Source: Corallococcus macrosporus DSM 14697
GTDB lineage: Bacteria; Myxococcota; Myxococcia; Myxococcales; Myxococcaceae
Assembly (NCBI RefSeq): GCF_002305895.1
Contig: NZ_CP022203.1
Location: forward strand, 6,420,001-6,484,000
Length of the DNA stretch: 64,000 bases
Direction of reading: 5' to 3'
Position numbers and translations under genes: made by a program
In this document: positions 45,145 to 53,468 of the stretch, in pieces
Numbering within the stretch: the stretch's first letter is position 1
Layout of the letters: the number at the start of each line of letters is the position of its first letter
The notes under the pieces: model-generated
The model's input: only the letters and a program-made list of their open reading frames with translations
Databases searched by the model: none
Told to the model about the DNA's origin: nothing

Positions 45145-46445
45145 TCAGAGTTCGTTGAGGATGAGCAGGCCGCGCACGGAGTCGGCCGCGTACACGTACC
45201 CGTCACCGGGCACCCGGATGCCGAAGGTGCCCTCGAACACGCGCACGCCCTCGTGGTACCAGGCGATGTAGAGCAGGTGGCCCTTCAGAATCAGGTTGTG
45301 GATGGACGTGACGAGGCTGAGGCGGAATTCGCCAATCTTGACGATGTTCGCCGGGTCCGTGACGTCCAACACGCGCAGGTGGGAGCCATTGAATTCAGTG
45401 CCCTCGAAGGCGATGGTGCGCCCGGCGAAGGTGCCGACGGCGCTGTGGTGCGCGAAGGCGTCGAAGCCATGCACGTATTGGCCCAGGTGCCGCACGTTGT
45501 CGAGGTCGGTGACGTCCATGACGGAGTACCCCCCAAAGCCATTGCTGATGTAGAGCCGGCCCTCATAAGCGAAGGCGTCGTGCGCGCCCCCCAAGGAGAA
45601 CTCGGACGGCACGGTGATGAGTTGGAGCAGGACGGGCTCCAGCGGCGAGGTGACGTCGTGCACGTAGGTCACTTCGCCCGGCGACATGGCATAGAGGCGG
45701 TTTCCATCCACCAGCACGGTGTGCGCCCCGTATTGCCCCGCGGGCAGGTGGCGCACGTACTCCGGCTGCGAGGGATTGGAGATGTCATAAACGACGACGC
45801 CCGCGCTGTTCCCGGCGATGTAGAGGGCATCCTCCTTCGCCCACACGCCATTCCAGCTCGAGTCCCCCGGCAGGCTGATGGAGGCCTTGAAGATGGGGTG
45901 CGCCCTGTCACTCACGTCGAAGACGGTGAGCCCGCCGTTGCTGGCGCCAGCGATGTCGTTGATGGAGACGACGTAGGCATGGTCCTTCGTGACATAGACG
46001 TCCACGGCATCTCCCAGCGCGACGGGGGACTCGGAGATGAGGCGCAGCCCGCCCGAGGACTCACCCTCCCCTCGCTGTGAGAGCATGCGGTGCGCTTCGA
46101 AGGTGCCGGCCCGGCTGAGCCTTCCGTTGGTGCAACGGGCGTAGCAGCCCGTCACGATACCGGGCGAGGGCACCTGGCAGCCGGCGAGCGCGGTGACAGT
46201 GACGGCCCCGTTGTACGGATTGGCGCGGCTGCCCACGACGAAGTAGCTCCCGCCATCGGTGTTCCGCGTCAGTAGCGGCCTTGGCCTTGCAGGATGTCCG
46301 AAGCCGCTGGGTCTCCAACGGTGGTGGCCACAAGCGCCCCGAGTTCGCCATCGACCGCGGCGGCTTCCTCCAACCCTTGTCGCGTGGCGTCGGCTATGCG
46401 GGCGCTGCGAATCAACGGCGCCCAGTCCCCGCCGGGTGAATGTCA
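45145..46445 (-). CDS. LVIVD beta-propeller protein, N-terminus uncertain
   Basis: From about 46250 to 45145 the frame encodes an LVIVD-repeat propeller (GLTVFDVSDRAHPIFKASIS, GVVVYDISNPSQPEYVRHL, VTYVHDVTSPLEPVLL, SVMDVTDLDNVRHLGQYVHG, LRVLDVTDPANIVKIGEF). Such proteins are usually surface-exposed lipoproteins. The 5' end is problematic: in another frame the peptide GLEEAAAVDGELGALVATTV plus GDPAASDILQGQGRY looks coding but stops near 46270, where this frame takes over with TRNTDGGSYFVVGSRANPYN. A frameshift there would join the two. The start at 46445 (MTFTRRGLG) lacks a signal peptide, so the gene may be damaged. Confidence 0.65.
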
Positions 46446-46516
46446 TGTCGCCGAACGGCGCCGCCGCCGTGTAGAAGGGGCGCCTTATGCGGAAAGTGCA
46501 GATGGGGTGGGGAGCG

Positions 46517-49447
46517 ATGTCGAAGTGGCTCGCGGGCGCAGTCGTGAGTGGATGGCTGTTGGCCGCTTGTGGGGGGACAGGCAACGAGCGACCTGGCGAC
46601 CCTGCGCCGCCGGATTCCGGGACGCACGCCGAGCGGGATTCCGGCACACCGGGGCAGGAGGATGCGGGCCTCGGGGACGCAGGGACGCCGGAGGACACCA
46701 CGCCCCCCGACGCGCCGATGCTCCTCGGGACCGCGCCCGTCTCTCCCTCCAATGTCAACGTGCCGCACATCCTGGCCAGGAGCGAGCCAGGGGCGCGCGT
46801 GCGCCTCTACACCGTCGCGGGGTGCTCCGGCGCCATTGCCGGCGAGGGCACCGCGGACGCCCAGGGCCAGGTCTCCATTCCTGTGAATGTGCCCGACGAC
46901 GCCTGGGCCTCCTTCCATGGGCTGGCCATCGACCCGGCCGGGAACGTCTCGCAGTGCTCGCCGCAAGGCGTGACCTACCGCGAGGACAGCACGCCGCCGG
47001 CGCTCTCGGGCCTTCGGCTGTCGCCCTCGGAGGCCGCCAACGACAACGCCCCGCGCCTCATTGGCGGCACGGAGTCGGGAGCCACCGTCCGGCTCTACGT
47101 CGATGAAACCTGCTCCGGCACGCCGGTCGACAGCCAGGTGGCGGACGCGGCCGGCACGTTCTCCCTTCGCCTGTCCGTTCCTGATGACAGCGTCACGGCC
47201 ACCTACGTGTCCGCCTCCGACGAGGCGGGCAACGCCTCGGCCTGCGCCGTGGGCCCCACCTACCGGGAGGACAGCACGCCCCCTGCGCCCCCAGCGCTCG
47301 CCACCACCCCCGTTGCTCCCGCCAACCACAACACGCCGGCCCTCCACGTCACCACCGAGCCGGGGGCCACGGTGCGCTTCTTCGCCGGCACGACGTGTCT
47401 TGGAGGAGCGCTCGCCTCGCGTACCGCCGACAATCAGGGACAGGCCACGCTGCCGCTCTCCGTGGCCGACAACAGCACCTCGCGCTACGTGGCCCAGGCA
47501 ACGGACGCGGTCGGGAACGTCTCGGCCTGCTCCGCGGCGCTGACGTTCGTCGAGGACAGCACGGCGCCCTCCGAGCTGGCCGCCACGGTGATGGACGGCC
47601 TTTCCGGCCCGGAGCTCGAATATCAGAACAGCGACACGCGCGTGGCGGCTCGCTGGTCCGGCTTCAGCGACGCCGTGAGCATCCGGCGCTACGAGCTCGC
47701 ACTGACGTCCATCTCGGCGTGCCCCGGCAACGCGAGCAGCATCCAGGATGTCGGCGCCGCATCGTCCGCGGAGCTCACGGTGCTCACCCTGGCCGAGCAG
47801 CGCTACTACAGTTGCGTGCGCGCCGTGGATGAGGCTGGGAACACGTCGGGCTGGAAGATGTCGAATGGCTTCATCGTGGACGTCACGCCGCCGCGCGTCG
47901 TGTCCGCCACGCCCGAGGCTTCCTCCGTCACGGCCTCGCCCTGGACCGCCATCGAGGTGTCGTTCAGCGAGACGACCCTCGACACCACCAGCGTGACGCC
48001 GGCCACGTTCCACGTCACGGCGGACGGCCAGAGGTTGTCCGGGGGCACGGTGACCTGCGCCGCGGGCAGGTGTACGCTCGCGCTGACGCAGCGGCCGGCA
48101 TTCGGTGCGCAGGTGAGCGCTGCCATCGACGGGGTGAAGGACCTCGCTGGCAACACGATGACCGCGCCCCACGCCTGGGGCTACTCGGTCCGTGCGGCCG
48201 AGTGGGGAGCCCCCCAGGTCATCTTGAGCAGCTCGAGCCTCAACTCAGCCTCCCCCTCGCTCGCGATGGACGCCTCTGGCGTGGCGACGATCATGTATGC
48301 CGACGAGGGGCTCCGGGCGCGGCGCCACAGACCCGGCGCGGCCTGGGAGGCGGACCAGCGCGTGGGCGCGGACACGCTCGACACGTCACTTCCCAGACCG
48401 GGCGCGCTCACGCCCCTGCCTGACGGCACCCTCCTGGCCGTGGTGGAGGCGTGGCCGGTGGGGGAATACAGGACCCGCAGGACCTTTGGCGTCCTCGCCA
48501 CCGGCTCCGACAGCAGCGTCCAGAGCTGGAGCGTGCCGCGGTTGCTGGGCGAGGACACGGGGATGGATGTGATGGCCCCCCGCGTGGTCGCAGCGCCCAA
48601 CCAGGGGGCGCTCGCCGCCTGGGTCGAGGAGAGCTCCACGCAGCGCTTCCTGTGGGTGCAGCCGTACGCCGGGAGTTCAGACTGGGGCTCGCCAGTCCTC
48701 GTGCGCACCATCGACGACGCGAACTGGGGCTACTCGTGGGACGGCTATGACGTCGGGGTGGACTCGCGGGGGAACGGGGTGTTGGTCTGGTCCGAGCTCA
48801 ACAGCCCGCTCCAATACTCGCGCCAGGGCGCCTGGGGTTGGAGCGCGCCGGCGACCGGCGAAGGCATGGGAGGCCGCTATCCCCACATCGCCCTGAATGC
48901 GGATGGGACTGGCGTTGCCGTCTGGATTCGCAGGTATCAAGACAACGACCGGCTGTACGCGAACCCCTTCATGGTCGATTCTGGCTTCAGCGACCAGGAG
49001 GTGCCCCTCCACACGCAGGGGAACGTCATCAGCGGGCCGCAGGTGGCCGCGGACGCGAACGGCAATGCGTTTGTTGTCTGGAGCCAGCACAGCCCCAACT
49101 TCGAGTGGGGGTTGTGGTGTGCGCGTTACGTGAGCGGCTCGGGCTGGCTGCCGCCCCAGCAGCTCGCGACGGAATACGGAGGGGGCAGTGACCTCCACGT
49201 TTCTCCCTCCGGCACGGCCACGGTCGTCTATGGCCGCACCGAGGGAGCGTCCACGTCCGTCTGGGCTCGACGCTTCGTGCCCGGCGCGGGCTGGTCCTCC
49301 GCCAGGCGGCTCGATTTCACCAGCGTGACGGGGTACCTCGGGAATCTCGAGGTGGCGACCAGCCCACTCGGGAACGCCGCCGTCATCTGGACCCGCCAGG
49401 ACCCGGACTCGGGCACCCGGTCCCTGGCCTCGGCGTTCTTCGAGTAG
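46517..49447 (+). CDS. Lipoprotein with Ig-like repeats, 976 aa
   Basis: The signal MSKWLAGAVVSGWLLAACGG carries a lipobox with Cys at 18. After an acidic, Pro/Asp-rich linker come three Ig-like repeats of about 95 residues with the shared unit YREDSTPPA...ATVRLY/FF...GNVSxCS (about 75-370), then a fibronectin-III-like domain, an Ig_5-type domain (VVSATPEASSVTASPWTAIE) and a C-terminal region of tandem blocks resembling beta-propeller sequences (APRVVAAPNQGALAAWVEES, GNGVLVWSELNS, GNAFVVWSQHS). Likely surface-anchored and adhesive or polymer-binding. ATG 46517 is chosen over 46487 for the better signal. Confidence 0.82.
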   Translation: MSKWLAGAVVSGWLLAACGGTGNERPGDPAPPDSGTHAERDSGTPGQEDAGLGDAGTPEDTTPPDAPMLLGTAPVSPSNVNVPHILARSEPGARVRLYTVAGCSGAIAGEGTADAQGQVSIPVNVPDDAWASFHGLAIDPAGNVSQCSPQGVTYREDSTPPALSGLRLSPSEAANDNAPRLIGGTESGATVRLYVDETCSGTPVDSQVADAAGTFSLRLSVPDDSVTATYVSASDEAGNASACAVGPTYREDSTPPAPPALATTPVAPANHNTPALHVTTEPGATVRFFAGTTCLGGALASRTADNQGQATLPLSVADNSTSRYVAQATDAVGNVSACSAALTFVEDSTAPSELAATVMDGLSGPELEYQNSDTRVAARWSGFSDAVSIRRYELALTSISACPGNASSIQDVGAASSAELTVLTLAEQRYYSCVRAVDEAGNTSGWKMSNGFIVDVTPPRVVSATPEASSVTASPWTAIEVSFSETTLDTTSVTPATFHVTADGQRLSGGTVTCAAGRCTLALTQRPAFGAQVSAAIDGVKDLAGNTMTAPHAWGYSVRAAEWGAPQVILSSSSLNSASPSLAMDASGVATIMYADEGLRARRHRPGAAWEADQRVGADTLDTSLPRPGALTPLPDGTLLAVVEAWPVGEYRTRRTFGVLATGSDSSVQSWSVPRLLGEDTGMDVMAPRVVAAPNQGALAAWVEESSTQRFLWVQPYAGSSDWGSPVLVRTIDDANWGYSWDGYDVGVDSRGNGVLVWSELNSPLQYSRQGAWGWSAPATGEGMGGRYPHIALNADGTGVAVWIRRYQDNDRLYANPFMVDSGFSDQEVPLHTQGNVISGPQVAADANGNAFVVWSQHSPNFEWGLWCARYVSGSGWLPPQQLATEYGGGSDLHVSPSGTATVVYGRTEGASTSVWARRFVPGAGWSSARRLDFTSVTGYLGNLEVATSPLGNAAVIWTRQDPDSGTRSLASAFFE

Positions 49448-49511
49448 GAGTGGCGCCGCGCCAGCCGCTGCCTCTAGGGTTCCGCGCACCTGCTTCCCGA
49501 GGACCTTCACC

Positions 49512-49961
49512 ATGACGCTCACGACCGCACTGCTCCTCCTCACGCTCGGCGCCGCGCCGGCTCAACCCGCGCCTGCGCCTCCAACCCAGCCCGCCGCGAA
49601 GAAGTGGGAGTTCGACAGGCACTACCTCGTCCTGCTGGAGCGCGTGCCTGGCGCCAAGAAGCTGCCGGAGGCCGCGCTGGCGCAACTGCAGAAGGAGCAC
49701 CTCGCGCACCTCACCCGCATGGGCGAGAGCGGCAAGATGGTGCTCGCGGGGCCCTTCGATGAACAGGACGACGTGGGCCTGCGCGGCGCGTGCATCTACC
49801 GCACCGCCACCAAGGCGGAGGCGAAGCAGCTCGCCGAGCAGGACCCGATGGTGAAGGCGGGCCGACTGCGAGTGCAGGTCATGGCCTGGTACACGGAGAA
49901 GGGCTACCTGGCCTTCCCCCTGGCCCCGCCCGTCGAGGGTGCCAAGGACGCGGACAAGTAG
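49512..49961 (+). CDS. YCII-related domain protein, secreted
   Basis: A 149-residue protein: signal MTLTTALLLLTLGAAPAQPA, then a Pro-rich linker and a YCII-like ferredoxin-fold domain (HYLVLLERVPGAKKLPEAAL, MVLAGPFDEQDDVGLRGACI, AKQLAEQDPMVKAGRLRVQV). YCII proteins are small alpha/beta domains; some act as enzymes or sensors, most are uncharacterised. Ends at a bidirectional terminator. Confidence 0.8.
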   Translation: MTLTTALLLLTLGAAPAQPAPAPPTQPAAKKWEFDRHYLVLLERVPGAKKLPEAALAQLQKEHLAHLTRMGESGKMVLAGPFDEQDDVGLRGACIYRTATKAEAKQLAEQDPMVKAGRLRVQVMAWYTEKGYLAFPLAPPVEGAKDADK

Positions 49962-49978
49962 GCGGGCACCGCGGCCCC

Positions 49979-50006
49979 GCCGCCCTCTCCTGCCAGAGAG
50001 GGCGGC
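49979..50006. terminator. Bidirectional terminator hairpin
   Basis: A perfect 11-bp stem, gccgccctctc (49979-49989) with gagagggcggc (49996-50006), and a 6-nt loop lie between convergent genes. Confidence 0.75.
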
Positions 50007-50053
50007 GCCAGGGCCGACAAGCGCCGCCTCGACATCCGGCGCGGGCCTGGGCC

Positions 50054-51373
50054 TCAGTTCCAGAGCTCCCGCGAGAGCAGGTCCACCATCGCGACGGCGG
50101 CCTCCGGCTCGGGCAGCCCCAGCGCCTTCAGGAGCGCGGCATCGGTCGGCGCGGCGACCTCCGCACGGAGCGCCTCCACCGCCCGCTGACGTGCCGCTCG
50201 CACCGCTTCCCGTTCAGCGGGCGGCAGGCGCTCGGCCGCCCACCGGTCGATGGCCCAGGACAGGTCCGCGTGCCGGGTCTCGTCCTCGGCGATACGGACC
50301 ATCGCCTCGCGCACCCCGTCGTCCTCCGCGTGCAGGGCCTGGTGGTGCGCCAGCAGCGCGCCGTACGTCTCGCGCACGCAGCCCTCCACCGCGTTGTCCA
50401 GCGCCACCTCGAGCAGCGGCCTGGGCGGGAGCGGCGCCACCACCGCGCGCTCAGGCGTCGCGCCATGACGACGCGCCAGCCGTCCACACACCTCCGTGTG
50501 AGCCACCTCATCCAGCGCGCTGCGCAGCGCCGCCTGCTGAAGCTCGACCGCGGCACCATGGAGCGCCAGCTCGTCCCGCAGCCTCAAGAAGGCCGTGATG
50601 GAGGCCTCCTCCAGGTGGGCGATGAGCGCGAAGTGCTGCCCCAGCTCATCCGCGCACGCAACCGAGCCATCCGAGCGAAGGCCCGCGGGCCTGCGCCCCA
50701 CGGCGCACCCCTTCGTGCCCCGCTCCAGGATGTGGGACTCCCTCACGTGCACCTCGCCCGAGGGCGTCACCTCCAGCAGATACTGCGTCAGGTTGGAGCC
50801 CTCTCCACACGCGAACCCCTTCGTGGCGACGACGTTGAAGGTCCCGTCCGCGTTGGCCTTCACCGCGCCTCTCTCCAACGCCGTGCAGCTCAGGCTGTAG
50901 CCCTCCGCGAAGACCTGGAGCAGCGCCTCCTGAGGCGCGTCGATGTCACCCAGGAAGGCCCGGAGCGCCTCTTGGGAGGTGTGGGCCTCCACCGCATCCC
51001 CTCGCGTTGTCACCAGGTAGTACGCCTGGCAGTCCAGGTCGCAGCGGGAGCGAAACCCCTCCTCGGAGGAGAGGGACTCGAGCTCCGCGTTGCATGCCAC
51101 CGGCTGCTGGGCGCTCTCGCACGGCGTCCCCGCGGACACGACGGGCTGCTGCTGGGCCGAGCCGTACAGGTCGGTGATGAGCCTCATCTCGATGAAGTCC
51201 GGCGCTGCCGCGGGAGACAGCCCTCGGAGTGACAGCCTTCCTTCATCACAGGTAGGGGGGGAGAAGCCCTCCAGGGAAACCCCTCCGCTGCCGCAACCGG
51301 TGAGCAGCAGCGGGGACGCCAGTGATGCACTCAGCGCTCGGGCGAAGAGCCGACGCAGTTGATCCGAGTTCAA
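50054..51373 (-). CDS. Ferritin-like domain lipoprotein
   Basis: A 439-residue protein. The N-terminus (MNSDQLRRLFARALSASLAS, PLLLTGCGS) is a lipoprotein signal. A central cysteine-containing beta region precedes a C-terminal four-helix ferritin-like domain with diiron-type signatures: HLEEASITAFLRLRDEL, DEVAHTEVCGRLARRHG, NAVEGCVRETYGALLAHHQA and IAEDETRHADLSWAIDRW. The ligand pattern E...ExxH...E...ExxH is complete. It could oxidise or store iron or act on another substrate. Proteins of this architecture are common in myxobacteria. Confidence 0.85.
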   Translation of the reverse strand: MNSDQLRRLFARALSASLASPLLLTGCGSGGVSLEGFSPPTCDEGRLSLRGLSPAAAPDFIEMRLITDLYGSAQQQPVVSAGTPCESAQQPVACNAELESLSSEEGFRSRCDLDCQAYYLVTTRGDAVEAHTSQEALRAFLGDIDAPQEALLQVFAEGYSLSCTALERGAVKANADGTFNVVATKGFACGEGSNLTQYLLEVTPSGEVHVRESHILERGTKGCAVGRRPAGLRSDGSVACADELGQHFALIAHLEEASITAFLRLRDELALHGAAVELQQAALRSALDEVAHTEVCGRLARRHGATPERAVVAPLPPRPLLEVALDNAVEGCVRETYGALLAHHQALHAEDDGVREAMVRIAEDETRHADLSWAIDRWAAERLPPAEREAVRAARQRAVEALRAEVAAPTDAALLKALGLPEPEAAVAMVDLLSRELWN

Positions 51374-51604
51374 GCCACACTCCTCTCTGGGTACACCTCG
51401 CCTTCAGAGCAATGTGGATGCCAGCAGCACTTCAGTCGATGCCCCCGGGGGCGCCGACTGCGGCACGCCGGTGTTTTCCACGAGTGGACTCAGAAACCTG
51501 AGGCACTGGGCGTCCCGGACGGCGCGCGTCGCCGCGGGGCTGACGCGCGGCTCCAGGTGCCAGGCCCGCCACCGCACCGCACGGGTGGAGTAGCGGGCCC
51601 CGCG

Positions 51605-53245
51605 TCACGGCGTGGTGAAGAGCGAGCTGAACGCATCCGCGTGGGCCATGGGCAGCGCCTCGCGGGTGTGGAACGGGTCGCGCTCGATGTCATAGCCGGG
51701 GCCGTCGTAGGCGGACAGGCGCAGGTAGTAGATGCTGTCCGGCTTCAGCATTCCGGGAGGCAGCCGCACCTGGGTGGCCGAGCCCGGCAGGTAGAGGACG
51801 CCATCGGTGAGCAGGGTGTTCACCTCCGGGTTGTAACGGAGGAACGCCAGCCGGTAGGCGTTGACGGAGCCCTGGGCCGGGGGCAGCCAGGAGATGACCG
51901 GGTTGGCCGCGCCCACCTCGCGCTGGGTGCTCGCGGGCACGCCGTCAATGGCCAGCGCCCGCGGCGGCGACACGCGCGGCTGGAGAGGGCTCGCGATGAG
52001 ACTGTTGAACTCGTCCGACGTCGAGATGCTGCCCGACAGACTGACGAGCCGGCCCGAGCCATCCGGCACCGTCTCCAGGACACGGAACGAGTAGCTGCCC
52101 AGGCCCACCACGCCCCAGGTCGACGGGAAGGGATTGCCGAACTGCAGCCGCTGCGTGAAGTTGAACGACGCGGCGCGCGGCAACTGCAGGGTGAGCAGCT
52201 CACCCGAGTAGCCAATCCACCCATCGTTCGTGCCGTGCGCGGCGGGGATGGCGTAGAAGCTGGGGATGGACGGCGTCGCGAGCGGGTGCGCGTCCAGGGC
52301 CCAGGCCGTATAGGCCGGCAGGCGCCACTCGAACGGGAACTCCGTCCGGCGCGTCGGCTGCATCACCCCCGCCAGCGGCATGGGCGTGACACCATCCGGG
52401 GTGAAGTCGAAGGCCCCCACCTCCACCGCGCGGTCCACGGCGGAGTACCCCAACTCGGTGCCATCCGGCGCCGTCCCCGCGGGGTACTGGCTGTGCTGGG
52501 AGACGTAGAGCCGGTCTCCCCTGCTCGCCTCGAAGATGGGGATGTTGCCGGTGCCCGCCCACAGCTCGGCGTTGTGGGTGAGGATGCGCGTCTCACCATC
52601 GGGGATGAAGTCGAAGAGGCTCACGGCGCCGTACAGGTCCACCTGAGCGGACGCGAGCTGGAGGCTGGAGCCGGGAAGGGACGCGCTCGACCAGTTCGTC
52701 CACGGCGCCATGTTCACCAGGTTCAACTGGAGCGGCGTGAGGTAGTGCTCCGAGTAGACGGTGTCCGGACGCCCCAGCTTGTTGATGCCCACGTCCACGT
52801 GGCGCGCGTTCGAGACGATGTACGTCGACCCCGTGCGAAGGTAGTACGGCCCGGAGGGGACCCCCGTGAACAGCCACCCGCCCGGCACCGCGGAGCCGAG
52901 CAGCAGGCTGAACGTCGAACCGTGCGGCACATAGATTTCGGGGGGCCGCGCCGACATGTCCTCCACCCGCTCGGAGGTCCCCTCCGACGTGTAGAAGCGC
53001 GTCGTATTCGTGACCAGCACCGCGTCGCTCGGGATGCCCGCGTCACCGGGGGTCCCCGCGTCATCGGGCGTCCCGGCGTCGGAGCACCCCTCCCCCAGGG
53101 GCTCGCTGCCAGGCGACTCGGAGCTCGGCCCGTTCGGAGCGGGGCTCCCGGTGAACTCCTGTCCCTCCTGCCCGGGCGAGCCGCAGCCCACCAGCGTCAT
53201 CACACACGTCGACCCTACGAGGACGGACCACTTCAACCAGCGCAT
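51605..53245 (-). CDS. Lipoprotein, 546 aa, unknown
   Basis: The signal MRWLKWSVLVGSTCVMTLVG, C (lipid Cys at 21) is followed by a Ser/Pro/Gly/Asp-rich linker with DAGTPDDAGTPGDAGIP repeats, a myxobacterial lipoprotein trait. The mature part is beta rich with no known catalytic motif. The C-terminal ~100 residues (PPRALAIDGVPASTQREVGA, then VISWLPPAQGSVNAYRLAFL) look like a fibronectin III domain. Start M6 of the open frame (53245) is preferred over 53260. Confidence 0.78.
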   Translation of the reverse strand: MRWLKWSVLVGSTCVMTLVGCGSPGQEGQEFTGSPAPNGPSSESPGSEPLGEGCSDAGTPDDAGTPGDAGIPSDAVLVTNTTRFYTSEGTSERVEDMSARPPEIYVPHGSTFSLLLGSAVPGGWLFTGVPSGPYYLRTGSTYIVSNARHVDVGINKLGRPDTVYSEHYLTPLQLNLVNMAPWTNWSSASLPGSSLQLASAQVDLYGAVSLFDFIPDGETRILTHNAELWAGTGNIPIFEASRGDRLYVSQHSQYPAGTAPDGTELGYSAVDRAVEVGAFDFTPDGVTPMPLAGVMQPTRRTEFPFEWRLPAYTAWALDAHPLATPSIPSFYAIPAAHGTNDGWIGYSGELLTLQLPRAASFNFTQRLQFGNPFPSTWGVVGLGSYSFRVLETVPDGSGRLVSLSGSISTSDEFNSLIASPLQPRVSPPRALAIDGVPASTQREVGAANPVISWLPPAQGSVNAYRLAFLRYNPEVNTLLTDGVLYLPGSATQVRLPPGMLKPDSIYYLRLSAYDGPGYDIERDPFHTREALPMAHADAFSSLFTTP

Positions 53246-53468
53246 TCGAGCCCCCATCAATGGAACAGCCGAAAAGCATTATCCAGGGAGATACGCAAAG
53301 AGCGGCGAATCTTGGCTGTCCGGGTGTACGAAAGCTGGGCGCGGCCCTCGGCCCATGACGGCGGACGGGGCGCGGGAGGGGCCGCTGAACGCACCAAGGA
53401 CCGGCGGAGCCCCCTGCGGGCCCGGCCGGTCCTACGTGCCCTCCCGGAAAGCCCGGTGGAGGTCCTGG

